Shown piece after piece: positions 23,606 through 31,815 of a DNA stretch of 64,000 bases. The notes under the pieces were generated by a model that saw only the letters and a list, made by a program, of their open reading frames with translations, searched no databases and was not told the DNA's origin. Position 1 is the first letter of the stretch. Each line of letters starts with the position of its first letter. This DNA is from Kribbella sindirgiensis (lineage in GTDB: Bacteria > Actinomycetota > Actinomycetes > Propionibacteriales > Kribbellaceae): NCBI RefSeq assembly GCF_004331435.1, contig NZ_SJKA01000005.1, positions 496,001 through 560,000 of the forward strand, given 5' to 3'. A program made the translations under genes and the position numbers.

Positions 23606-25639
23606 ATGTCCCTGATGTCCCTGAGACGCCGTACCGCCCTCGTCCTGGCCGCCGTCGCCCTGGTGTCGACGGCAGCCGTGACCGCCCCAGCCGATGCAGT
23701 CCAAGACCAGAAACCCGCCGTTCCGCAGATCGCCGCCAAGCCGTACATGGGCTGGAGCAGTTGGAGTCTGCAGTCGACCAACTACCCGGGGGTCAACCCC
23801 GACGGCCCCGGCAGCTTCATCAGCGAGAAGAACATCCTCACCCAGGCGAACGCCCTGGCCACCAAGCTCAAGCCGTACGGCTACGAGTACATCAACATCG
23901 ACGCCGGCTGGCAGGACGGCGGCGACGAGTACGGCCGCCCGGTCGCCAACCTGAAGCGGTTCCCGCGCGGTATGAAGGCCGTCGGCGACGACATCCACAA
24001 GCTCGGCCTGAAGTTCGGCATCTACACCGTCGTCGGCCTCGGGATGGACGTCTACCGCGACGGCAACACCCCGATCCACGACGCGCCCGGCTGCTTCACG
24101 CGCGACATCGTCTACCCGGACCTGCGCACGACCAACGGCTGGGACGCGGCGTACAAGATCAACTACGAGAGCCCGTGCGCGCAGAAGTACGCCGACTCGA
24201 TCGCCAGGCTGTTCGCGTCCTGGGGTGTCGACTTCATCAAGATGGACGGCGTCGGCCCCGGCTCCTGGAAGGGTGCGCCGGACGACCCGAACCACAACAA
24301 CACCGAAGACGTCGAGGCCTGGTGGCGCGCGGTGCAGAACGCCGGGCGCCCGATGATGTACACGCTGTCGTGGTCGCTCAGCCACCGGTACGCCGACGTG
24401 TGGAAGCAGAACTCGAACGGCTGGCGGATCGACACCGACGTCGAGTGCTACTGCGACACGATCGTCAAGTGGGACAGCTCGGTGAAGCAGCGCTGGTGGG
24501 ACGTCGCGCAGTGGATCGACGACGCCGGGCCGGGGCACTGGAACAACCTGGACGCGGTCAACGTCGGCGTCGGCGCGATGGACGGCCTGACGGACGCGGA
24601 ACGCCAGTCCTACATGACGTTCTGGGCGATCAACTCCGCGCCGCTGTTCGCCGGCGACGACCTGACCAAGCTGGACGCGTACGGCCTGAAGCTGCTGACG
24701 AACCGCGAGGTCATCGCGATCAACCAGTCCGGCAACCCGGCGCGCCCACTGAACCAGGACCAGCTGCAGCAGGTCTGGTACGCGCAGAACGCGGACGGCA
24801 GTACGACGGTCGCCCTGTTCAACCTGGCCGACTCCCCCGCCACAGTCACCGGTCGCTTCGACCAGCTCGGGATCGGCGGCAAGGCCACGGTCCGCGACAT
24901 CTGGGCCGACACGAACACGCGCGACGTCAGCGGCCAGGTCTCGGCGGCGTTGCCCGCGCACGGTTCGAAGCTGTACAAGATCACGCCTGGAAACGTGCCG
25001 GTGAGCATCCCGGCCGATCTGACGGCCACGGACGTCAGCCGGACGACGGTGTCGCTGAACTGGCGGCCGAGCGCGGGCGCGACGTCGTACCGGGTATTTG
25101 CCAACGGCAAGCAGGTTGCGACGAGCACGAAGCCGGGCACCGTGGTGGGCGGGCTGCAGCCGCAGACGCAGTACACGTTCACAGTGCAGGGTGTGAAGTA
25201 CGGCCGTACGTCGGACGCGAGCGCCGGGATCACCTTGTACACGTCGAAGTCCGGCGGACCGGTGCGCTACGAAGCCGAGGCGCCGACGAGCACCTTGACC
25301 GGTGATGCCGGCGTCTCCGGCTGCACGCTGTGCTCGGGCGGGTCGAAGATCGGCAACATCGGCTACGGATCGACGGTGACGCTCAACGGCATCACCGTGC
25401 CGGCGACAGGTACGTACCTGGTGAAGATCGCCTACACCGACGGCGACACCAGCCGGCAGAGCATGCTGACGGTCAACGGCACCGACAGCTACTGGGTGAA
25501 CTTCCACGGCCTCGGCGACAACGACTGGGGCACACCGCAGGTCACCTACCTCCCGATGAAGCTGACCGCCGGCGCCAACTCGATCAAGGTCAGCAACCCG
25601 AACGGCTACATCGCCGACATCGACTGGATCACTGTGTAA
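23606..25639 (+). CDS. Secreted GH27 glycosidase with Fn3 and CBM35-like domains
   Basis: 677 residues. Signal peptide about 1-32 (ending TAPADA). The GH27 barrel begins at KPYMGWSSWSL, with catalytic Asp in FIKMDGVG (about 215) and the acid/base Asp in WRIDTDVE (about 278). A beta-sandwich domain (about 385-465), a fibronectin type III domain (about 468-545) and a CBM35-like module (about 553-677, RYEAEAPTSTLTG) follow. It probably removes terminal alpha-galactose from plant polysaccharides outside the cell. The usual IDDCW substrate motif reads IDAGW here, so beta-L-arabinopyranosidase activity, known for a few GH27 enzymes, is an alternative. A promoter precedes it and a hairpin follows. 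Confidence 0.88.
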   Translation: MSLMSLRRRTALVLAAVALVSTAAVTAPADAVQDQKPAVPQIAAKPYMGWSSWSLQSTNYPGVNPDGPGSFISEKNILTQANALATKLKPYGYEYINIDAGWQDGGDEYGRPVANLKRFPRGMKAVGDDIHKLGLKFGIYTVVGLGMDVYRDGNTPIHDAPGCFTRDIVYPDLRTTNGWDAAYKINYESPCAQKYADSIARLFASWGVDFIKMDGVGPGSWKGAPDDPNHNNTEDVEAWWRAVQNAGRPMMYTLSWSLSHRYADVWKQNSNGWRIDTDVECYCDTIVKWDSSVKQRWWDVAQWIDDAGPGHWNNLDAVNVGVGAMDGLTDAERQSYMTFWAINSAPLFAGDDLTKLDAYGLKLLTNREVIAINQSGNPARPLNQDQLQQVWYAQNADGSTTVALFNLADSPATVTGRFDQLGIGGKATVRDIWADTNTRDVSGQVSAALPAHGSKLYKITPGNVPVSIPADLTATDVSRTTVSLNWRPSAGATSYRVFANGKQVATSTKPGTVVGGLQPQTQYTFTVQGVKYGRTSDASAGITLYTSKSGGPVRYEAEAPTSTLTGDAGVSGCTLCSGGSKIGNIGYGSTVTLNGITVPATGTYLVKIAYTDGDTSRQSMLTVNGTDSYWVNFHGLGDNDWGTPQVTYLPMKLTAGANSIKVSNPNGYIADIDWITV

Positions 25640-25650
25640 CCCCACGATCC

Positions 25651-25681
25651 GCGGGGCCGGCACCACCAGGGCCGGCCCCGC
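25651..25681 (+). terminator. Hairpin terminator after GH27 gene
   Basis: GCGGGGCCGGC (25651-25661) pairs perfectly with GCCGGCCCCGC (25671-25681) across nine bases and is followed by TTT. It lies 12 bases after the stop codon. Confidence 0.8.
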
Positions 25682-25695
25682 GCTTTACTGGACGA

Positions 25696-26448
25696 ATGAG
25701 CGCCTACCCCGAACCTCTGGTCCCGCCCGGTGGCATCGCGCCGGTGCCGCGGCGGATTCGCGCGATACTCGACGACCGCGTCGTCCTCGACACGACGGAC
25801 GCGATCTACCTGTGGGAGTTCCCGCCGTACCCGCAGTACTACGTCCCGCTCGCGGACGTCGCCGACGGCGTACTGACCGACACCGGCGAGACGAAGGAGT
25901 TCGCCCACGGTGTGGCGCGCGTACATGCCGCGGGATCGGGCCACGCCTGGGTGTACGACGAGGGCGTCGCAAAGGACCGTGTACGGTTCCAATGGGACGC
26001 GCTCGACAGCTGGTTCGAGGAGGACGAGGAAGTCTTCGTCCATCCCAGAAACCCCTACGCCCGGGTGGACGCCGTCAAGTCCACCCGCCATATCCAGGTT
26101 GCCGCTGACGGCCTGGTTCTGGCTGAGTCGACCGCCACGATCATCGTGTTCGAAACCGGGCTGCCTCCGCGGTACTACTTCCCGCGGACATCCGTGCGTC
26201 TCGAGCACCTGACCCCGAGCGACACCGTCACCGCTTGCCCGTACAAGGGCCGCACCTCGGCCTACTGGTCCGTCCCCTCGGTTCCCGACGTCGCCTGGTC
26301 CTACGACTTCCCGACAGCACCACTACTTCCGGTCGCCGGCCACGTCGCGTTCTTCGACGAGAACGTCGACGTCACCATCGACGGAGTCCTCCAGGACCGC
26401 CCGATCACGCCGTTCTCGAACCCGGCTCAGCGACCTTCGACGGTGTAG
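25696..26448 (+). CDS. Protein with two DUF427 domains
   Basis: 250 residues made of two consecutive DUF427 domains (about 15-125 and 128-235). Each has the family hallmarks: a core strand with VxLDTTDAIYLWEFPPYPQYYVP-like and ESTATIIVFETGLPPRYYFP-like segments, a CPYKG/W pattern, and a final HVAFFDENVDV. DUF427 proteins are small beta-sandwich proteins with no established enzymatic role. The ATG at 25696 lies 15 bases after the GH27 terminator, so the gene needs its own promoter or is leaderless. Its end overlaps the convergent SnoaL-like gene by 22 bases. Confidence 0.85.
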   Translation: MSAYPEPLVPPGGIAPVPRRIRAILDDRVVLDTTDAIYLWEFPPYPQYYVPLADVADGVLTDTGETKEFAHGVARVHAAGSGHAWVYDEGVAKDRVRFQWDALDSWFEEDEEVFVHPRNPYARVDAVKSTRHIQVAADGLVLAESTATIIVFETGLPPRYYFPRTSVRLEHLTPSDTVTACPYKGRTSAYWSVPSVPDVAWSYDFPTAPLLPVAGHVAFFDENVDVTIDGVLQDRPITPFSNPAQRPSTV

Positions 26449-26831
26449 TGGATGGTCTGGGCGACGATCTTCCCGTTCTCGATGACATAGGAGTCGACCC
26501 CGTCGCGGACCTGCACCTTCGAGTCCTGGTAGGACCATTCGAGGAGACCTACGTTGCCCTCCGCGGCGACGTAGGTGTACTCGAACGCCTCGTGGTCCGG
26601 TAGCTCGTCGGCCAGCGCCAGCGCGAGCTCCCGGACGCCGTCGTACCCCCGGAAGGTGCCGCGATTCATCAGGATCACGATGTCCTCGGCCACGTTCCGC
26701 CGCAGGTCCTCCGCGAGGAGCTCGTCCAGCGACGGTGCTCCCACCCACTCGTTCGCGATGTTCAGATGGTCGTCCAGCACTTCCCGCGCCGACCGCTGAC
26801 TCAGTTCCGTCGTCACGTCGCCCTCCCCCAC
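26427..26831 (-). CDS. SnoaL-like (NTF2-fold) protein
   Basis: 134 residues. It has the cone-shaped SnoaL/NTF2-like pattern: an N-terminal helix pair, NRGTFRGYDGVRELALALAD, then strands with YVAAEGNVGLLEWSYQ and a C-terminal VENGKIVAQTIHYT-type ending. Members are cyclases, isomerases or binding proteins; none is implied here. It may start at GTG 26816 instead of 26831. The 3' end overlaps the convergent DUF427 gene. Confidence 0.78.
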   Translation of the reverse strand: MGEGDVTTELSQRSAREVLDDHLNIANEWVGAPSLDELLAEDLRRNVAEDIVILMNRGTFRGYDGVRELALALADELPDHEAFEYTYVAAEGNVGLLEWSYQDSKVQVRDGVDSYVIENGKIVAQTIHYTVEGR

Positions 26832-26879
26832 TCGCAGTTCACCCCATGCTGCCGCCGCCGGCCGTCCCCCGCAAGGCGA

Positions 26880-27653
26880 TCAGATGCCGGCGGTGGTGGC
26901 GCCGTCCATGGTGATGATCGAGGCGGTGACGTAACTGGCTCGGGGGGAGGCGAGGAAGATCGCGACGTCGGCGACCTCCCGCGGTTCGCCGGCGCGGCCG
27001 ATCGGGATCTCGCGGACCATCTCCTGGAGCAGCTCGTCCTTCGGCTTGCCGGTCGCCCTGACGGCGGCCTCCAGCCCTTCGTCGACCCGGGAGGTGCGCG
27101 TCATCCCGGGGTTGATGACGTTCACCCGGACGCCCTGGCCCGCGTACGCCTTCGCGTAGCCGACCGACGCCAGCATCAGCGCCGCGTTCGCCGCACCGCC
27201 GCCGATGTGCAACGGGTTCGCTGCGCGACCGCCCTGGCCGACGACGTTCACGACCGCGCCGCTGCCGCGTTCGGCCATCCCGCGGATGACCGCCTCGGTC
27301 GCGTGCATGTACGTGAAGTACTTCGCGTCCATCGCGGCGTGCAGCGCCGTACTGTCCAGCTCGTCGACCGGCGTCCGCCGGGCCGCGCCCGCGCAGTTGA
27401 TCAGGATGTCCGGTACGCCGATCCGCTCGAAGACGGCGCGCGTCGCGTCAGCGTCGGTCAGATCGACTGCTTCGGCCTGGAAGCTCAGGCCGTGGGCGGC
27501 GAGTTCCTCCTGCGCCTTCGCCAGGTTGCCGGCGTCCCGCGAGATGCCGACGACCACCGCACCCTCACGCGCCAGCGCCTCGACACACGCCAGCCCGATC
27601 CCTTTGCTCGCACCGGTGACCACCGCGGTCTTCCCGGACAGTTCCAGCTCCAC
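26880..27653 (-). CDS. SDR-family protein lacking the YxxxK catalytic motif
   Basis: 257 residues. The cofactor motif TGASKGIG (about 14-21), the NxAG-type NCAGAA and the C-terminal DGATTAGI are as in classical short-chain dehydrogenases/reductases. The catalytic YxxxK is missing: the segment that should hold it reads HIGGGAANAAL, with Gly in place of Tyr and Asn in place of Lys. It may be a binding protein or use other residues. It lies eight bases after the HxlR gene in the same direction, so HxlR probably co-regulates it. The redox role is therefore uncertain although the fold is clear. Confidence 0.82.
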   Translation of the reverse strand: MELELSGKTAVVTGASKGIGLACVEALAREGAVVVGISRDAGNLAKAQEELAAHGLSFQAEAVDLTDADATRAVFERIGVPDILINCAGAARRTPVDELDSTALHAAMDAKYFTYMHATEAVIRGMAERGSGAVVNVVGQGGRAANPLHIGGGAANAALMLASVGYAKAYAGQGVRVNVINPGMTRTSRVDEGLEAAVRATGKPKDELLQEMVREIPIGRAGEPREVADVAIFLASPRASYVTASIITMDGATTAGI

Positions 27654-27661
27654 GTGACTCC

Positions 27662-28042
27662 TCAGAGATTTGCGTCGTACTCGTCGCGGGCGGCGGTGAT
27701 CTCGTCCATGTGGTCGTACGCCCAGGTCCGCATCGTCGCGACGGCAGCAGCCAGGCTCAGGCCGAGCGGGGTCAGCGTATAGCTGACGGTCACCGGCACA
27801 GTAGGAACAACATCACGCCGTACGACGCCGTCCCGCTCGAGGTTGCGCAGGGTCTGGGTGAGCATCTTCTGGGTGATGCCCTCGATGATCGACTTGAGCT
27901 GACCGGACCGCAGCGTGCCGCCCTTCTCGAGCGTGCTGATCACCAGCACCGTCCAGGTGTCGCCGATCCGGCCGAGCACCTGACGCGTCGGGCAGGCGCC
28001 TTTCGTGGCGTCCCACCTGCTTCTGACCTGGTCGGTATCCAT
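27662..28042 (-). CDS. HxlR-family transcriptional regulator
   Basis: 126 residues. The winged-helix family is recognised by CPTRQVLGRIGDTWTVLVISTL, LKSIIEGITQKMLTQTLRNLERDG and YTLTPLG. The Cys near residue 17 is the conserved redox/electrophile-sensing position of HxlR/HypR/QorR regulators. ATG at 28042 matches family N-termini; the longer reading frame crosses the divergent promoter. It probably represses the divergent quinone oxidoreductase fusion and its own SDR-containing operon in response to quinones or aldehydes. Confidence 0.88.
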   Translation of the reverse strand: MDTDQVRSRWDATKGACPTRQVLGRIGDTWTVLVISTLEKGGTLRSGQLKSIIEGITQKMLTQTLRNLERDGVVRRDVVPTVPVTVSYTLTPLGLSLAAAVATMRTWAYDHMDEITAARDEYDANL

Positions 28043-28053
28043 TAGGTGCCCAT

Positions 28054-28069
28054 AGCAGTAATTAGTGCT
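28054..28069. promoter_or_regulatory. Palindromic HxlR operator candidate
   Basis: AGCA-N-TAATTA-N-TGCT is an imperfect palindrome of the size and AT-centred form expected for HxlR-family operators. It lies 12 bases upstream of the regulator start in the 129-base divergent gap. Confidence 0.5.
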
Positions 28070-28105
28070 GTCTTCCGCCCGCCGCGACCGGTTCGTAGCG
28101 TCCTT

Positions 28106-28141
28106 GTCATGTCCCGGGTCATGTCCAAGGTCATGTCCAGG
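28106..28141 (+). repeat. Three tandem 12-bp direct repeats
   Basis: GTCATGTCC-NNG occurs three times without gaps (28106-28117, 28118-28129, 28130-28141), differing only at the 10th and 11th bases. The array ends 30 bases before the quinone oxidoreductase start, within its untranslated leader or promoter. Confidence 0.75.
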
Positions 28142-28171
28142 GCCGAGTCTAGGTGAAGGAGTGAAACCGCA

Positions 28172-29506
28172 ATGAGAGCAGTGGTTCCGGTGGACACCGG
28201 TAACGTCGGGTTCGGCGAGGTCGACGAGGTGAGGCCGGGCGCGGGCGAGATGGTGATCGCGGTAGCGGCCTTCTCGATCAACCGCGGCGAGACCTTCCAG
28301 CTGGAGGCGCCGCAGGATGGGTGGCGACCTGGCAAGGACATCGCCGGTCGAGTGATCGAAGCCGGACCCACCGGTCCGCCGGTCGGCAGCCGTGTGGTCG
28401 CGCATCTGCCGCACTCGGGCTGGGCGGAGCACGTGACCGCACCGGCTACGCAGGTCGCCGTACTGCCGGACAGCATCTCGTTCGAGCAGGCCGCCGCGCT
28501 TCCGCTCGCCGGGCTGACAGCGCTGCGCCTCTTGCGTACGGCGGGCAGCGTGATCGGCCGCCGGATCCTGCTGACCGGCGCCGCCGGAGGCGTCGGGCAC
28601 TACGTCACCGAGCTCGCGGCCGGCGCCGGTGCATCGGTCACAGCCGTCGTCTCATCCCCCGCCCGCGGCGAGCGGCTGCTGGAGCTCGGCGCCGAGACCC
28701 TGGTGTACGACGTCTCGGACGCGCGTGGACCGTTCGACCTGGTGCTGGAGTCCGTCGGTGGTGAGAGCCTGCCGGTCGCGTTGTCGAAGCTGGTGCCGGG
28801 CGGCGATCTCATCTGGTTCGGCGAGGCCAGTCGGCAACCGGTGACGCTCGACTTCTTCGACTTCTTCACCGCTCCGGAGGCCGCGCGCATCCGGCACTTC
28901 CATTACGTCCAAGGCCGCGACGACGAAGACCTGGCAACGCTGGTCCGGCTGGTCGGGTCCGGGCGGCTCCACCCCGAGCTCGGTCGCGTCGAGGACTGGT
29001 CCCGGACCGATGCCGTCCTCGACGACCTGCGGCACCGTCGCATCCGCGGCAACGCCGTACTGACCCTGACACACACAGTGCACGAGGAGGCAACGCCGAT
29101 GGATCCCAGGACGGTCGTGACCCGGTACGTCGAGGCGGTGGCGGCGGGTGACGTGGCGACGATCCGGGCCGCCTTCGCATCGGACGTGGTCTGGACCTAT
29201 CCGGGTGACCTGCCGCTGTCCGGTGACTGGAAAGGCCGGGACATGGTCGTCGACGAGTTCCTCGGTGCGGCGGCGGGCAACCTGTTCGCGCCGGGTGCAC
29301 CGGTCACGATCACGCTGGTCAACGTGATCGCCGACGGCGAACAGGTCTTCGCCGAGTGGACGGCGCAGGCGACGGCCCGGAACGGCGATGCCTATGGCAA
29401 CCGGTGCGGAGGAGTCTTCACCGTTCGGGACGGTGTGATCGTCGCGGTCCGGGAGTATCTCGACACCGACCACGCCCGCCGCGTGCTGTTCGCGAGCGAA
29501 GAGTAA
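28172..29506 (+). CDS. Quinone-oxidoreductase-like MDR protein fused to a SnoaL-like domain
   Basis: 444 residues. Residues 1-~300 form a zinc-independent medium-chain dehydrogenase/quinone oxidoreductase: a GroES-like part (AAFSINRGE, GKDIAGRV) and a Rossmann domain with LTGAAGGVGHYV. Residues ~310-444 form a separate SnoaL-like NTF2 domain (VVTRYVEAVAAGDVATIRAAF). At the join, GAGGAGG (29084-29090) stands eight bases before an in-frame ATG (29099), exactly like an independent gene start. So the cell may make both the fused enzyme and a free SnoaL-like domain. It is divergent from HxlR/SDR, whose regulator probably controls it under quinone or electrophile stress. Confidence 0.85.
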   Translation: MRAVVPVDTGNVGFGEVDEVRPGAGEMVIAVAAFSINRGETFQLEAPQDGWRPGKDIAGRVIEAGPTGPPVGSRVVAHLPHSGWAEHVTAPATQVAVLPDSISFEQAAALPLAGLTALRLLRTAGSVIGRRILLTGAAGGVGHYVTELAAGAGASVTAVVSSPARGERLLELGAETLVYDVSDARGPFDLVLESVGGESLPVALSKLVPGGDLIWFGEASRQPVTLDFFDFFTAPEAARIRHFHYVQGRDDEDLATLVRLVGSGRLHPELGRVEDWSRTDAVLDDLRHRRIRGNAVLTLTHTVHEEATPMDPRTVVTRYVEAVAAGDVATIRAAFASDVVWTYPGDLPLSGDWKGRDMVVDEFLGAAAGNLFAPGAPVTITLVNVIADGEQVFAEWTAQATARNGDAYGNRCGGVFTVRDGVIVAVREYLDTDHARRVLFASEE

Positions 29507-29688
29507 GCACAGTTCCGGACGCGTCGATGCCCTGAGCAATCGTCACCTTCGGAGCTGCAGGCAACGATTTCGGCAGATTCCTGTTGTGGGCTTGATCCGG
29601 TCAGTACGATGAGTAACTAGATCGACACTCTTTGTTTCGACGCCTGATGCCCGAGCAGTTGCCCTGAGCACCGACGCCGGAGGACCCC

Positions 29689-31815
29689 GTGCCGACCCCT
29701 TCCCATTCCCCGCCGTCTTCCGTTACCTGGAAGACGGTTCTCCACCATGACCTACCGGCCTCGCTGGTGGTCTTCCTCATCGCAGTACCCCTTTCGTTAG
29801 GAATCGCCGCCGCGTCCGGCGCCCCGTTGATCGCCGGCCTGGTGGCCGCTGTGGTCGGCGGTGTCGTCGCCGGCGCGCTCGGCGGCTCCCCACTCCAAGT
29901 CAGCGGCCCCGCTGCCGGCCTGACCGTTGTCGTCGCCGGACTCATCACCCAGTTCGGCTGGGCCGCGACCGCCGCCATCACGTGCGCCGCCGGCCTGTTG
30001 CAGATCCTGCTGGGAGTGACCCGGATCGGGCGACTGGCCCTGTCTCTCTCCCCCGCCGTCGTGCACGGCATGCTCGCCGGGATCGGCGTCACGATCGCCG
30101 TCCAGCAGCTGCACGTGGTGCTCGGTGGCACAGCGCAGAGCTCGCTGATCTCCAACGTGACCGCACTTCCCGCCCAACTGATCGCCCACCACGGCCACTC
30201 GGTTCTGGTCGGCGTACTCACGGTCGCGATCGTGCTCACCTGGCCGAGACTCCCTAAAGTAAAGGTCGTTCCGGCCCCGCTCGTCGCGGTTGTGGCGGTC
30301 ACGGCGCTGGCCGCGGTCACCATGCCCGACGTGACCCGGGTCGACCTGCCGGACAACCCGCTGCAGAGTCTGATCCTCCCGGTGATGCCCGAAGGCACAC
30401 CCCTCGAGATCGCCACCGCCGTCCTGACCGTCGCTCTCGTCGCGAGTGTCGAGTCGCTGCTGTCGGCCGTTGCCGTCGACAAGCTTCATCGCGGCCGGCG
30501 GAGCAATCTCGATCGCGAGCTGATCGGCCAAGGCGCCGCGAACGCGGTGTCCGGTGCGCTCGGCGGTATGCCCGTCACCGGCGTCATCGTGCGCTCGTCG
30601 ACGAACGTCGCGGCCGGCGCGCGAACCCGGGCGTCGGCGATCATGCACGGCGTGTGGATCGCGGCGTTCGTCCTCGCGGCGGGCTCGATGCTCGAACTGA
30701 TCCCGATGGCAGCACTGGCCGGCGTACTCCTCGTCACCGGCCTGCGCCTCGTGCAGCTGGCCCACATCCGCACACTGCGCCGGCACGACGAGCTACTCGT
30801 GTACGTCGTGACCGCGGTCGGTGTCGGCGTACTGGGACTGGCCGAAGGCGTGCTGCTCGGTCTGGTGCTCGCGCTCGCACGGGTGCTGTACCGGCTCGCG
30901 CGAGCCACCGTGACAGCAACCGAAGCGGACGGCGTGTGGACGGTACGGATCCGTGGTGCGCTGGTGTTCCTCGGCGTCTCGTCCCTGGTACGCACGCTGC
31001 GGTCGATCCCTCAAGGCGCGACGGTTCGGGTCGATCTCACCGTGGATCACCTGGACCATGCGGCGTCCGAGGCGATCGAGGACTGGCGCCGCGGGCACGT
31101 CGCGCGCGGCGGCTCGGTCGAGGTGTACCGCGCCGGCGACCAACAACCGGGCGAACAGTTGGAGGAGGTCCCGATCAAGGCGTTGCTGGCGAAGCTCGCG
31201 GCCGAGGGACAGCAACCGGCGCACCTGTTCATCACCTGTGCGGACTCGCGAATCGTGCCGACGATGATCACCACCAGCGGCCCGGGCGACCAGTTCTGCG
31301 TGCGGAACATCGGGAATCTCGTACCGCCGAAGGGATCGAACAGCAGCTCGGTGGACGCCGCGATCGAGTACGCGGTCGACGTCCTGAAGGTGAAGTCGAT
31401 TGTGGTCTGCGGGCACTCGTCCTGTGGCGCCGCGGCCGCCGCGCTCGCGGCCGACGTACCCGAAGGATCAGGGCTGCAGAACTGGCTACGGCACCTGGAG
31501 CCGTCGGTACGGCGGGCGGTCGCACTGCCCGACATCGTCGATCCGGCGACCGGTGTGCGGCTGTCGCCGGCCGACAAGCTGTCCGTCGCGAACGTCGCCG
31601 TACAGCTGGAGAATCTGCGGAGTTTCCCGTGCGTCCGTGCGGCCGAGGATCAGGGCCGGCTCGAGCTGATCGGGCTCTGGTTCGACATCGGTGCGGCGAC
31701 GGCACGCTCGGTCCTGGACCGCGCGCCGTTCCTCGTCCGGGCCGACGAGGAGCTGTCGAAGATCAGAAGCAGCGGTACGGCGAGCGCGATCGCGACCAAC
31801 CCGTCCAGCCAGTAG
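29689..31815 (+). CDS. SulP transporter fused to beta-carbonic anhydrase
   Basis: 708 residues. Residues ~15-410 are a SulP/SLC26 membrane domain (DLPASLVVFLIAVPLSLGIA near the N-terminus), followed by a degenerate STAS-like segment (about 415-480). From ~500 onward there is a beta-carbonic anhydrase with zinc ligands in CADSR and HSSC (GHSSCGA). The same arrangement occurs in actinobacteria such as Mycobacterium tuberculosis Rv3273. It likely imports or exchanges bicarbonate or sulfate and equilibrates CO2 with bicarbonate at the membrane. The GTG start has GGAGGA upstream. Its last ~55 codons overlap the convergent PAP2-like gene. Confidence 0.9.
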   Translation: MPTPSHSPPSSVTWKTVLHHDLPASLVVFLIAVPLSLGIAAASGAPLIAGLVAAVVGGVVAGALGGSPLQVSGPAAGLTVVVAGLITQFGWAATAAITCAAGLLQILLGVTRIGRLALSLSPAVVHGMLAGIGVTIAVQQLHVVLGGTAQSSLISNVTALPAQLIAHHGHSVLVGVLTVAIVLTWPRLPKVKVVPAPLVAVVAVTALAAVTMPDVTRVDLPDNPLQSLILPVMPEGTPLEIATAVLTVALVASVESLLSAVAVDKLHRGRRSNLDRELIGQGAANAVSGALGGMPVTGVIVRSSTNVAAGARTRASAIMHGVWIAAFVLAAGSMLELIPMAALAGVLLVTGLRLVQLAHIRTLRRHDELLVYVVTAVGVGVLGLAEGVLLGLVLALARVLYRLARATVTATEADGVWTVRIRGALVFLGVSSLVRTLRSIPQGATVRVDLTVDHLDHAASEAIEDWRRGHVARGGSVEVYRAGDQQPGEQLEEVPIKALLAKLAAEGQQPAHLFITCADSRIVPTMITTSGPGDQFCVRNIGNLVPPKGSNSSSVDAAIEYAVDVLKVKSIVVCGHSSCGAAAAALAADVPEGSGLQNWLRHLEPSVRRAVALPDIVDPATGVRLSPADKLSVANVAVQLENLRSFPCVRAAEDQGRLELIGLWFDIGAATARSVLDRAPFLVRADEELSKIRSSGTASAIATNPSSQ

